47,006 nucleotides of DNA from a virus. Positions 40,222 to 46,345 of this stretch are shown in pieces. The number at the start of each line of letters is the position of its first letter. Positions within the stretch are counted from its first letter, which is position 1. A model generated the notes under the pieces. That model worked only from the letters and a program-made list of their open reading frames with translations, had not been told where the DNA came from and searched no databases. The stretch is taken from the IMG/VR virus record IMGVR_UViG_3300045012_000158, positions 1-47,006 of that record, one strand, 5' to 3'. The translations under genes were made by a program, and so were the position numbers.

Positions 40222-40238
40222 GTTGCACCGGCGGCAAC
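40222..40238. promoter_or_regulatory. GTTGC palindrome, copy 4
   Basis: GTTGCACCGGCGGCAAC, 49 bases before the ATG at 40288. It matches copy 1 at 15 of 17 positions. Flanking sequence shows no T tract. Confidence 0.5.
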
Positions 40239-40287
40239 GCTACGGCGGATTTGACCGCTGGGCAAAAACCGCGCAATTATTCCCGGT

Positions 40288-40638
40288 ATGACGTCCGGGT
40301 GGGTTCTCATCGTCTTTAAAATCCCCCGCCGGCACCGCCTCGTGCGCGAGCTGGAACTCAAACCGTCCCGTAAACCCGGGCAGTGGTTCCGCCGCTACGA
40401 CGGCGGTCAAGAGAAACTCGTCCGCGAGCACGTCGAATTGCTCCGCGCCGCCAATTTCCACGGCACCGCTCGGAAAATAAAACCCGCGCCGGCGCCCCGC
40501 CTCTCCGAAAATATTATCCCCTTCCGCGCCGCGCAGCGCGCGCGCATCCGCCACGAGCGGCGGCGCCAGGCCGCGCTCGCCGCAAAATCCGACCACCACG
40601 TCCAATCCGTCCTCAAACGCGCGCGCGGTGATCCGTGA
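40288..40638 (+). CDS. Basic hypothetical protein
   Basis: A 116-residue, strongly basic protein with helical segments (RRHRLVRELELKPSRKPGQW, GGQEKLVREHVELLRAANFH) and a basic tail (RIRHERRRQAALAAKSDHHV). It lacks a clear ribosome site. Its stop overlaps the next ATG (TGATG), which supports both genes. The opposite strand is also open, so certainty is moderate. Possibly nucleic-acid binding. Confidence 0.45.
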   Translation: MTSGWVLIVFKIPRRHRLVRELELKPSRKPGQWFRRYDGGQEKLVREHVELLRAANFHGTARKIKPAPAPRLSENIIPFRAAQRARIRHERRRQAALAAKSDHHVQSVLKRARGDP

Positions 40639-40967
40639 TGATCATCTATACCCACCGCAAAGGCGAACTCGCCGCGGCGCGTCAAGCGCGGGCGAAAAAC
40701 CCGCTCTACCGCGAAGCCACCCGGCTCAACCGCATCGCCGCCGGCTGGCAATTCGACGCGCAAATCGCCGCCGATCACGACGGCCCGCAACTGCGCAAGT
40801 CTTCTCATAGCGGCTCTAAGAGAGCAGGCATAACCGGGACCACCCAGGGCGCGAGCCCGACTGACCGGCGAAGCTCTCCTGCGCGCAGGCGCAGCGCCGC
40901 CGCCGCTGGGGCCAAAAGCCCCTCTCCGGCGTCAACAGTGAACCGGGGGCCTCTACCCGTTCGGTAA
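40638..40967 (+). CDS. Small hypothetical protein running into a structured region
   Basis: A 109-residue frame. The first 55 residues (MIIYTHRKGELAAARQARAK, YREATRLNRIAAGWQFDAQI) look coding; from about residue 58 the Ser/Arg/Ala-rich sequence corresponds to the hairpin-rich DNA from 40810. The true protein may have been shorter, or the tail may be recent. Translation is probably coupled to the preceding gene. Confidence 0.4.
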   Translation: MIIYTHRKGELAAARQARAKNPLYREATRLNRIAAGWQFDAQIAADHDGPQLRKSSHSGSKRAGITGTTQGASPTDRRSSPARRRSAAAAGAKSPSPASTVNRGPLPVR

Positions 40968-41130
40968 TATGCTTAGCCCCTCTCCCCCGAAGAGAGGGGC
41001 CGGACCAAGGGCGCAAAAGCCCGCGGCGCATCAACACCGAATGATTGGCACGCACTCATAGGGCAAAGTGCGAAGCGTTGGCTAAATCCCGGCGCGGCCG
41101 AAAATTAAATTCGCGCCGCGTTTATTTTTT
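40810..41130 (+). ncRNA. Candidate structured RNA ending in a terminator
   Basis: Successive GC-rich hairpins are visible: GGGC-GCGA-GCCC (about 40848), GGGGC-CAAAA-GCCCC (about 40907), GCCCCTCTC with GAGAGGGGC (about 40977-41001), GGGC-GCAAAA-GCCC (about 41012), CGCACT with AGTGCG (about 41052-41073), then a terminator (41090-41130). Two units share AAAAGCCC, CGGCG, CAACA and GAA in the same order, and two share GGACCA before the GGGC stem. No known RNA class was recognised. Its 5' end overlaps the weak tail of the gene at 40638. Confidence 0.4.
41090..41130 (+). terminator. Rho-independent terminator, plus strand
   Basis: CGGCGCG pairs with CGCGCCG around a 15-base AT-rich loop, followed by CG and TTTATTTTTT. 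This is one of the clearest terminators in the window and closes either the genes from 40288 or the candidate RNA. Confidence 0.7.
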
Positions 41131-41839
41131 CCCCGCTAAGGGGGGGGAACCTTTGGAGGGGGGGGATTGAGCCTTCTCTGCCCGATGCCCGAACCCGGCC
41201 CACCCGCCGTCAATGTTGGCTCGCGGGGACGATGCAGGGTCACCAAGAAACAACCGCCGACGCTAGGCCCCTACGAGGCAGACCTTTTGACGCCATCACC
41301 GCCCGTAGCGCTCCGCGCTCGGTCCTCGCCGTGAGATGCTCACGGCTCCGGTGCCCGCCGCGCCTCCGGCGCTTGGGCAGACGGGCTCGTGCGAACCGGT
41401 TCCGAGAGAACCCTGACGTCCGAACACACGCGCACGCGCGCGAGATTTTTTTTAACCGCGCCTTTCTTTTTTCTACGGAACAGTCCGTGTGCAACGTTAA
41501 CGGCGGCAAGCCCATAAAACGCTATCGATATTCAGAACCGCAGGGCCCCCCCAACACCCGCGCCCCCCCCGGTGAGTGCAGCACAACCACCGCGTTCCAA
41601 ATCCGTCTTACCCATAAAACCACACCGCGCGCCCTTTCAAAAAAACCCTGGGGGGAGGGAGGTGGGTAGGGATCGACATCCGTCGGCGCCGGTCCCATCG
41701 GGTCCGCGGGGTGTCGAGGGAGCGTCGAGGGTGCCGCGCCGCGTCGTTTCGGCTCCGCACTGCCTAGCGAAGGCAGTCCCTACGCCATAGGTATCAACGG
41801 CTTAGTGATAGTGCGGGAAACGTAAGGGACATTTAAGGC
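41131..41839. other. Gene-free region with G/C homopolymer runs and hairpins
   Basis: About 700 bases without a credible gene. It contains two runs of eight G (41140-41147 and 41158-41165), C runs near 41543 and 41566, hairpins GCCGTGAG/CTCACGGC (about 41329-41347) and ACTGCCT/AGGCAGT (41759-41777), direct repeats of GTCGAGGG near 41713 and 41725, and an inverted TATCA/TGATA pair (41792-41810) just before the repressor. The last may be its promoter or operator. A packaging, attachment or replication site may be located here. Confidence 0.4.
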
Positions 41840-42391
41840 ATGGTCGCGGCTATGGTTGCGATCGAAAGCGGGGCCGTCGCGGCGCGCGGGATGGCTATCC
41901 GATACCGCCCGTTGCGGCCGTGCGAGGCATCGGTCGACGCTGCGTCATGTCGGTTATTTGGGGACGCCCTCATTAAACCGTTGCCGGGTTCGCACCGTGG
42001 CGCGTGGCTGAGGTATGCGCTCCGTAGCCTATACGGTTCTGATTATCGGGCGCGCGGCGCAGCGTTGTTAGGCGTGGCGGCCCCGTGTTTATCGGCCATG
42101 ATGACGGGTGGTTTGCGCGTGTCGCGGCGGCGCGTGCAACGCTTGGAAGACGCGTTAGACCAGCGGATCAGGAACCGTCGGAAGGAGCTCCGTGCGCTGG
42201 CGGCGGCGGTAGAAGCGGCGTTCGCGGCGGAATATGCCGCGCTAGGCGAGCTAAACGCAGTCGTGGCGGAGCTCAACCGCCTTGCCTCGCAAGCGATGCG
42301 GTCGACGGATCGGCCGATAGACGCGCGGTCGGGTCGGTTTGTGTCGCGGAAGAACGTGAAGTTTCCGATGCTGCGCGAGCCGCTAAAATAA
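41840..42391 (+). CDS. XRE-like phage repressor
   Basis: A 183-residue protein. Residues about 55-105 read as a helix-turn-helix: WLRYALRSLYGSDYRARGAA, LLGVAAPCLSAMMTGGLRVS, then RVQRLEDALDQR, matching the pattern of phage XRE regulators ('YG-DYRARAA-LLGVS-S-VSRM-SG...V---LE'). The C-terminal part (110-165) is a helical, possibly dimerising segment. No peptidase domain is present, so it is not a CI/LexA-type self-cleaving repressor. The tandem operators at 42402 and 42436 lie directly after its stop. An ATG at 41891 is an alternative start. Confidence 0.65.
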   Translation: MVAAMVAIESGAVAARGMAIRYRPLRPCEASVDAASCRLFGDALIKPLPGSHRGAWLRYALRSLYGSDYRARGAALLGVAAPCLSAMMTGGLRVSRRRVQRLEDALDQRIRNRRKELRALAAAVEAAFAAEYAALGELNAVVAELNRLASQAMRSTDRPIDARSGRFVSRKNVKFPMLREPLK

Positions 42392-42401
42392 ACGCGTGCG
42401 C

Positions 42402-42417
42402 GTCCTATTATTAGGAC
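42402..42417. promoter_or_regulatory. Operator-like palindrome GTCCTATTATTAGGAC
   Basis: First of two tandem copies, 11 bases after the repressor stop. Arms GTCCTA/TAGGAC are perfect. Together with the next copy it lies upstream of the early operon starting at 42499. Confidence 0.65.
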
Positions 42418-42435
42418 TTGTACGGCGCGTGCCGC

Positions 42436-42451
42436 GTCCTTACATTAGGAC
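42436..42451. promoter_or_regulatory. Operator-like palindrome GTCCTTACATTAGGAC
   Basis: Second tandem copy; start-to-start distance from the first is 34 bases, close to three helical turns, which would allow cooperative binding on one DNA face. Extended arms CGTCCT/AGGACG. Confidence 0.65.
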
Positions 42452-42458
42452 GTACCGC

Positions 42459-42498
42459 GAGGGCGTTGGGTCCGGCGGTTTGGGCAAAAGGCTCACAA
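42459..42498 (+). promoter_or_regulatory. Start-associated leader, copy 0
   Basis: The 40 bases before the ATG at 42499 share GGGC, GGGTCCGG, TTTGG and AAAG with the leader at 43276-43316, in the same order and spacing. Here the upstream hairpin of the other copies is replaced by the operator palindromes. AAAGG is the probable ribosome site. Confidence 0.5.
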
Positions 42499-42747
42499 AT
42501 GACAACCACCAAATACACGATTGCTTACGTTGGCGCGCGGCGCGGCGATGGCACCTTGCGCGCTTTGACGGATTGGCATGGCGCCGAGATTGGCGTTTGC
42601 CGGTTAACGTCATCGTGGCGCGTTGACAGCTATATCGGCACGCGCATGCACCAGATAACCGCGTGGATTAAGGGCGTTCGCTATACCGGCCGCGGCTTTG
42701 GCGAGGGCATGTCGGTTCGGTTGCGCCCGACGGCGCGGCAGGCATAG
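42499..42747 (+). CDS. Small early protein, 82 residues
   Basis: It starts MTTTKYTIAYVGARRGDGTL; the ATG at 42499 is preferred because the longer frame would translate the operator and leader. Predicted beta-rich with a basic C-terminus (MHQITAWIKGVRYTGRGFGE). First gene of the repressor-controlled operon. No family recognised; an anti-host role is plausible from place only. Confidence 0.65.
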   Translation: MTTTKYTIAYVGARRGDGTLRALTDWHGAEIGVCRLTSSWRVDSYIGTRMHQITAWIKGVRYTGRGFGEGMSVRLRPTARQA

Positions 42748-42761
42748 GGGAGGGGTGAGCG

Positions 42762-43001
42762 ATGGAATACACGTTGCACCGTTGCCGCGCCTATTTCACG
42801 CGCGTTGGGTATGAGCTCCGGTTATTCAATGCCGATGGCACGCCGTACACGCGGTTGCTGTCGATAGAGGGGCGCGACCCGCGGGTTAAATTTCCCGATT
42901 CCGATCCGATCCGGTTTTGGGGAAATGACGGGCGCAAGGTGCGCGCCGAGGCGCTGGCTTGCGCGCGCGCGTATGGCGCAACGAAGCGTCGGGAGGGTTG
43001 A
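42762..43001 (+). CDS. Small early protein, 79 residues
   Basis: It starts MEYTLHRCRAYFTRVGYELR after the strong site GGGGAGGGG. Mixed beta/alpha, charged, ending with a helix (KVRAEALACARAYGATKRRE). Fourteen bases after the previous gene. Unknown function. Confidence 0.65.
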   Translation: MEYTLHRCRAYFTRVGYELRLFNADGTPYTRLLSIEGRDPRVKFPDSDPIRFWGNDGRKVRAEALACARAYGATKRREG

Positions 43002-43004
43002 GCG

Positions 43005-43214
43005 ATGTATGATTTTGCGGTTCCCAACGCCAAGCCGGGGACATGCGAGAAATGCCGCGGTTCGGGCGAATATCGCTGGGGCGCGGTGGTGAACGGCAAG
43101 GCGCAGCATAGCGGCAAGTGCCATTCCTGCGGCGGCACGGGCAAGCAAAGCGTTTCGGATATCCGGCGCAACGTTGCCTATAACCGGCACAAGCTGCGGA
43201 ATATCAGTTTGTAG
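43005..43214 (+). CDS. DnaJ-type zinc-finger protein
   Basis: A 69-residue protein containing CEKCRGSGEYRWG and CHSCGGTGKQSV, two CxxCxGxG repeats that would form one zinc site like half of the DnaJ cysteine-rich domain. No J domain is attached. Such small proteins are common in phages. It starts three bases after the previous gene, with GGGAGGG upstream. Confidence 0.7.
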   Translation: MYDFAVPNAKPGTCEKCRGSGEYRWGAVVNGKAQHSGKCHSCGGTGKQSVSDIRRNVAYNRHKLRNISL

Positions 43215-43238
43215 CCTCGCGCGCATACGCACCCATTA

Positions 43239-43316
43239 GCCTCAAACGGTTCGGCCGCTGAGGCTTTTGCGGTGCCAGGGCAACGGGTCCGGGCATTTGG
43301 TCGAAAGAGCCGTGAA
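43239..43316 (+). promoter_or_regulatory. Hairpin plus start-associated leader, copy A
   Basis: A stem GCCTCA/TGAGGC (43239-43264) with an inner CGG/CCG pairing and TTTT, followed by GCGGTGCC, GGGC, CGGGTCCGGGC and AAAG up to the ATG at 43317. The same order occurs at 44483-44559 and 45025-45099. The hairpin may weaken transcription from upstream while the leader drives translation. Confidence 0.55.
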
Positions 43317-44222
43317 ATGAAAGACGTTTACCAGCAAGTCACGAATACCATCATAACCGCGCTAGAGAGCGGTACCGCACCTTGGCACAAGCCTTGGTCG
43401 CCAACGCTCCCCGGCGCCAAGGTGAACGCGCAACGGCCGATCCGCGCGACGGGTGAGGCTTACAACGGCGTTAACGTGCTTTTGCTTTGGTCGCGGCAAA
43501 TGGCGTCGGGTTACACCTCGCCGCAATGGATGACGTTTAAGCAAGCGCTCGCGCTCGGCGGTTGCGTGCGCAAGGGCGAAAAGGGCGAGATGGTGGTTTA
43601 CGCCGACCGCTCGGTTAAGACGCGCCACAACGATGCGACGGGGGAAGACGAGACCTACGCCATCCCGTTTATGAAAGCCTACACGGTCTTTAATACCGAG
43701 CAAATCGACGGGTTGCCGGCGCGCTTTACGACGCGGCCGGTTGAGGCGCCGGTTGCGGTCGAGACGCGCAACGCGAGCGTCGACGCATGGGTAAGCGCGA
43801 CGGGTGCCGATGTCCGGCATGGTGGGGACCGCGCGTTTTTTATTCCGAGCGCCGATTACGTGCAAATGCCGCATCTCGCGCAATTTGACGACGCGGAAGC
43901 TTATTACGCGACGCTGTTGCATGAGCTCACGCACTGGACTCACGGTACCGGCCGGATCGAGCGCGAATTCGGGCGCAAGCGGTGGGGAGACGAGGGGTAC
44001 GCGGCGGCGGAGGAATTGGTTGCCGAGATGGGCGCGGCGTTTCTTTGCGCGGACCTAGGCGTTAGCGCCTCGCCGCGCGCCGACCACGCCAGCTATATCG
44101 AATGGTGGTTGCGGGTGCTGAAAAACGACAAGCGGGCGATCTTTACCGCGGCCGGTCACGCGCAGCGCGCGGCGGATTACCTGCACGGGTTTAGCGTGCC
44201 GCTCGCGCTGGCGGCTGAATAG
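43317..44222 (+). CDS. ardC: ArdC-type antirestriction protein
   Basis: A 301-residue protein. Residues 1-125 form the ArdC-type single-stranded-DNA-binding domain: APWHKPWSPTLPGAKVNAQR, YNGVNVLLLWSRQMASGYTS, MTFKQALALGGCVRKGEKGE. The C-terminal metallopeptidase-like domain carries HELTHWTHG (202-210) and a downstream EELVAEMGA (232-240) that supplies the third zinc ligand. ArdC proteins protect incoming DNA against host restriction. The ATG at 43317 follows a leader module; the frame upstream to 43272 is non-coding leader. Confidence 0.85.
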   Translation: MKDVYQQVTNTIITALESGTAPWHKPWSPTLPGAKVNAQRPIRATGEAYNGVNVLLLWSRQMASGYTSPQWMTFKQALALGGCVRKGEKGEMVVYADRSVKTRHNDATGEDETYAIPFMKAYTVFNTEQIDGLPARFTTRPVEAPVAVETRNASVDAWVSATGADVRHGGDRAFFIPSADYVQMPHLAQFDDAEAYYATLLHELTHWTHGTGRIEREFGRKRWGDEGYAAAEELVAEMGAAFLCADLGVSASPRADHASYIEWWLRVLKNDKRAIFTAAGHAQRAADYLHGFSVPLALAAE

Positions 44223-44235
44223 GGAGGGGCGAGCG

Positions 44236-44457
44236 ATGATTGCGAAAATCACCGATGCCTACGTGCGGCATTACAGCGACAACGGGCAAACGACGGCCTA
44301 TGTCGAGTGGATTGACCATCGCGGCCGCACGGGGCGAACCGAGGGCGCCGTGAAGGCAAAACGCGGCACGCTGGCGCAGGTTTATGGCGAGCATATGGGC
44401 GCGCTGATCGCTCGCGCGATTTGCCACGGCGTGGAGATCCGGCGCGAACGCTGGTAA
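44236..44457 (+). CDS. Small early protein, 73 residues
   Basis: It starts MIAKITDAYVRHYSDNGQTT after GGGAGGGGCGAGCG, almost the same ribosome site as the gene at 42762. Two or three beta strands (TAYVEWIDHRGRTGRTEG) and a C-terminal helix. Possibly linked to ArdC function by position. Unknown. Confidence 0.65.
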   Translation: MIAKITDAYVRHYSDNGQTTAYVEWIDHRGRTGRTEGAVKAKRGTLAQVYGEHMGALIARAICHGVEIRRERW

Positions 44458-44482
44458 CCCGCTCGCGCATACGCACCCCTTT

Positions 44483-44559
44483 AGCCGGCATAGGTAGCAC
44501 TAGCCGGCTTTTGGGCTGAGAGGGCATTGGGCCCGCTCGATAGGGAAAGGGTTCCTGAG
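44483..44559 (+). promoter_or_regulatory. Hairpin plus start-associated leader, copy B
   Basis: Stem AGCCGGC/GCCGGCT (44483-44509) with inner TAG/CTA pairing and TTTT, then GGGCATTGGGCCCG and ATAGGGAAAGGGTTCCT before the ATG at 44560. The last 17-base part is identical in copy C. Confidence 0.6.
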
Positions 44560-44808
44560 ATGCGTAAATTCAACACGATTTGGCCGCTGCCGGTTTACGT
44601 CGCGACGTTTTCGGACGGCGAGGTAGTGCGGTTGTCCTTCGGTTCGCATTTCGTGCCCGCCGCGGCGGCCGTGTTGCGCGTCGTGCGCGGCTCGCGCAAG
44701 CCGGCTTATGAGCAAATCCTCGCCGCGCTGCCGGAACTGACATTCGCGCAGCTAGAAGAGCTCGAAAGGGTTCTCGGCGATGTCATCAACGAAAAGCTCG
44801 CGGCGTAG
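44560..44808 (+). CDS. Small early protein, 82 residues
   Basis: It starts MRKFNTIWPLPVYVATFSDG, directly after leader copy B. An N-terminal beta part (EVVRLSFGSHFVPAAAAVLR) and a C-terminal helix (LTFAQLEELERVLGDVINEK). No family recognised. Confidence 0.65.
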   Translation: MRKFNTIWPLPVYVATFSDGEVVRLSFGSHFVPAAAAVLRVVRGSRKPAYEQILAALPELTFAQLEELERVLGDVINEKLAA

Positions 44809-44820
44809 GGAGGCGCAGCC

Positions 44821-45000
44821 ATGATCGATCGCAGCGAAGTCAACCGGGCGCTGGCGAAAGCCATCGCCTACAAGCAATGCGGCAAGGATCGCAAGGCGGA
44901 AGCATGGGCGGCCGAGCTCGTGCGGTTGCTGGAATGCGCAGCGATTATTGATCCGGCTTACAGCGCATGGGCCGGCAAGCGCGGGATCGTGCCGGACTAA
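44821..45000 (+). CDS. Small early protein, 59 residues
   Basis: It reads MIDRSEVNRALAKAIAYKQC, then GKDRKAEAWAAELVRLLECA and AIIDPAYSAWAGKRGIVPD. GGGAGG lies just upstream of the ATG, and it sits neatly between its neighbours, so it is a real gene despite its size. Predicted as a helical pair. Unknown. Confidence 0.6.
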   Translation: MIDRSEVNRALAKAIAYKQCGKDRKAEAWAAELVRLLECAAIIDPAYSAWAGKRGIVPD

Positions 45001-45024
45001 GCGACTCGCGCCATTGACGCAACG

Positions 45025-45099
45025 GCCGGCATGGGTGATCCCAGCCGGCTTTTGCGGTGCCGGGCATCGGGCTCGGCGCATAGGGAAAGGGTTCCTCAG
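45025..45099 (+). promoter_or_regulatory. Hairpin plus start-associated leader, copy C
   Basis: GCCGGC/GCCGGC with an inner TGGG/CCCA stem and one bulged A (45025-45049), then TTTT, GCGGTGCCGGGC, and ATAGGGAAAGGGTTCCT before the ATG at 45100. This is the most stable hairpin of the set. Confidence 0.6.
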
Positions 45100-45522
45100 A
45101 TGTCAGCATTTTTTGTCGGAGATGAGACCATCACGCGGTGCGTTACGGCGATCATGTCGGATGCGTTTAAGATCGAGCTTGACGCGGCGGAGACGGCAAC
45201 GCGCGGTGCGGCTGAGCGGCTTGGGTGCGATCTTCGCGCTATGAATATCGCGGCGTTGCGCGCGCGTTACGGCGATCGGCACCCGAAAGAATTCAAGGAA
45301 TGGGGATGGGATAATCCGGCTTACGCATTTGCCGGATTTTCCGACGCCTCGCCCGTGGAGCTCCACAAGGCGCTAGAGTGCGTGATCTACCAATGCTCGG
45401 AAGGCGATATCGACACGTGGCCGCTTTATGAGCGGTGCGAAGCCGTAGCGCGCGCGATCAAGGCGCGCCATCGCATCAACCGCAACGGCGCGGCATGGGA
45501 ACGCGCGGCGTGGGGAGATTGA
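45100..45522 (+). CDS. Early protein of a widespread unknown type
   Basis: A 140-residue protein starting MSAFFVGDETITRCVTAIMS. It continues with RAMNIAALRARYGDR and WPLYERCEAVARAIKAR. I have seen related openings ('FFV-DETI-R-V') in phage and plasmid proteins of unknown function. It follows leader copy C. Likely an accessory protein interacting with the host. Confidence 0.65.
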   Translation: MSAFFVGDETITRCVTAIMSDAFKIELDAAETATRGAAERLGCDLRAMNIAALRARYGDRHPKEFKEWGWDNPAYAFAGFSDASPVELHKALECVIYQCSEGDIDTWPLYERCEAVARAIKARHRINRNGAAWERAAWGD

Positions 45523-45525
45523 GCC

Positions 45526-45621
45526 ATGCTCCGACTCGCGTGCGCCGGGCTGGCGATGTTGGCGGCGGTTGCGGCCGGCGCCTCTGTTTTCACCGCGTAT
45601 CTTTTGCAAGGGAGTTTTTGA
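45526..45621 (+). CDS. Tiny membrane peptide, 31 residues
   Basis: It encodes MLRLACAGLAMLAAVAAGAS, then VFTAYLLQGSF: one hydrophobic helix. GGGGAG lies upstream of the ATG. It occupies the exact gap between two genes, three bases after one stop and one base before the next ATG. Small phage membrane peptides of this sort often act in superinfection exclusion, but no function is shown. Confidence 0.45.
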   Translation: MLRLACAGLAMLAAVAAGASVFTAYLLQGSF

Positions 45622-45622
45622 G

Positions 45623-45778
45623 ATGACGATAGACGCTGCCGTGTCGCGCCAAGGCCAGGAAGTTTATTATTCGGGCTTGCGGGTCACCGTCGTTGCCGTG
45701 ACGCGCAAGCGGGTTACCGTGCGCTTATCCTCCGGCATGATCCGACACGTGCACCCGCGGTTTTTGTCGGACCCGTAA
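45623..45778 (+). CDS. Small early protein, 51 residues
   Basis: It starts MTIDAAVSRQGQEVYYSGLR at 45623; GGGAG lies in the previous gene's end. Predicted as a small beta barrel (LRVTVVAVTRKRVTVRLSSG), perhaps SH3-like. It is followed at once by a terminator, so it ends this transcript. Unknown. Confidence 0.6.
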   Translation: MTIDAAVSRQGQEVYYSGLRVTVVAVTRKRVTVRLSSGMIRHVHPRFLSDP

Positions 45779-45797
45779 AAACCCCGACTCGCGCGAA

Positions 45798-45823
45798 AGC
45801 CCGGTTTCGGCCGGGCTTTTTTT
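45798..45823 (+). terminator. Rho-independent terminator
   Basis: AGCCCGG pairs with CCGGGCT around a six-base loop and is followed by seven T. It closes the early operon that starts at 42499. Confidence 0.8.
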
Positions 45824-45827
45824 GCCC

Positions 45828-45844
45828 GTTGCGCGGGCGGCAAC
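45828..45844. promoter_or_regulatory. GTTGC palindrome, copy 5
   Basis: GTTGCGCGGGCGGCAAC, between the terminator and the third operator palindrome, in front of the next operon (start 45883). Here both palindrome families meet within 35 bases. Confidence 0.5.
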
Positions 45845-45846
45845 GT

Positions 45847-45862
45847 GTCCTCATATTAGGAC
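45847..45862. promoter_or_regulatory. Operator-like palindrome GTCCTCATATTAGGAC
   Basis: Third copy of the 16-bp element (extended arms TGTCCT/AGGACA), 20 bases before the ATG at 45883. It suggests that the repressor at 41840 also controls the second early operon. Confidence 0.65.
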
Positions 45863-45882
45863 AGTAGAAATGGAGAGTAGTG

Positions 45883-46095
45883 ATGGCTGACGATGATCTA
45901 ACCGAGCGGGTGTTGCGGAACATCCAACGCGAGCTTGCCGACATGCGCGACGATCGCGCGGTGATGATTGCGATGCTGCAACGGTTGGATACCAGCGTAT
46001 CGACACTAACGACTGAATTGCGGGCGATGCGCAGCCAATTCGACCGCTGGCGCAACGCGGTTGACGAGCGGCTGACGGCGCTAGAGCGCGAGTAA
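45883..46095 (+). CDS. Small coiled-coil protein
   Basis: A 70-residue protein. The ATG at 45883 (MADDDLTERVLRNIQRELAD) follows GGAGAG; a GTG at 45880 is adjacent. The whole chain is a heptad-rich helix (MLQRLDTSVSTLTTELRAMR). First gene of the second early operon. Unknown role, perhaps an oligomerisation partner of the next protein. Confidence 0.65.
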   Translation: MADDDLTERVLRNIQRELADMRDDRAVMIAMLQRLDTSVSTLTTELRAMRSQFDRWRNAVDERLTALERE

Positions 46096-46108
46096 GGGGG
46101 AAGGGGCA

Positions 46109-46345
46109 ATGGCTGAGGAACAACCCGATAATTTGGTTTTGTCGCTGTTGCGCGCGATCCGCGCCGATCTTGACGAGGTGCGGGAAATGCTGCGTGTGCA
46201 GGGTCATCGGCTCAACCGGATCGAGGACCGTTTCGACAGCGTCGACGAAACGCGCGGCCGGTTATTGCTGTTGCAGGTAGTATTGAGGGAACATCTCCAT
46301 TTCAACAAACGGCTGCGCGCGATCGAGGAGGCGCGCGATCCATGA
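46109..46345 (+). CDS. Small coiled-coil protein, related in form to its neighbour
   Basis: A 78-residue protein starting MAEEQPDNLVLSLLRAIRAD after AAGGGGGAAGGGG. The helical pattern (LDEVREMLRVQGHRLNRIED) resembles the preceding protein in form, so the two could be ancient duplicates or partners. Unknown. Confidence 0.65.
   Translation: MAEEQPDNLVLSLLRAIRADLDEVREMLRVQGHRLNRIEDRFDSVDETRGRLLLLQVVLREHLHFNKRLRAIEEARDP

Noticed and set aside
40240-40605. 121-residue minus-strand frame
   Set aside because: Reads smoothly, but the plus-strand pair at 40288 and 40638 is joined by a start-stop overlap, which is better evidence.
41232-41669. Plus-strand frame of 145 residues in the gene-free region
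   Set aside because: Arg/Pro/Thr-rich text across homopolymers and hairpins, no ribosome site, no plausible fold.
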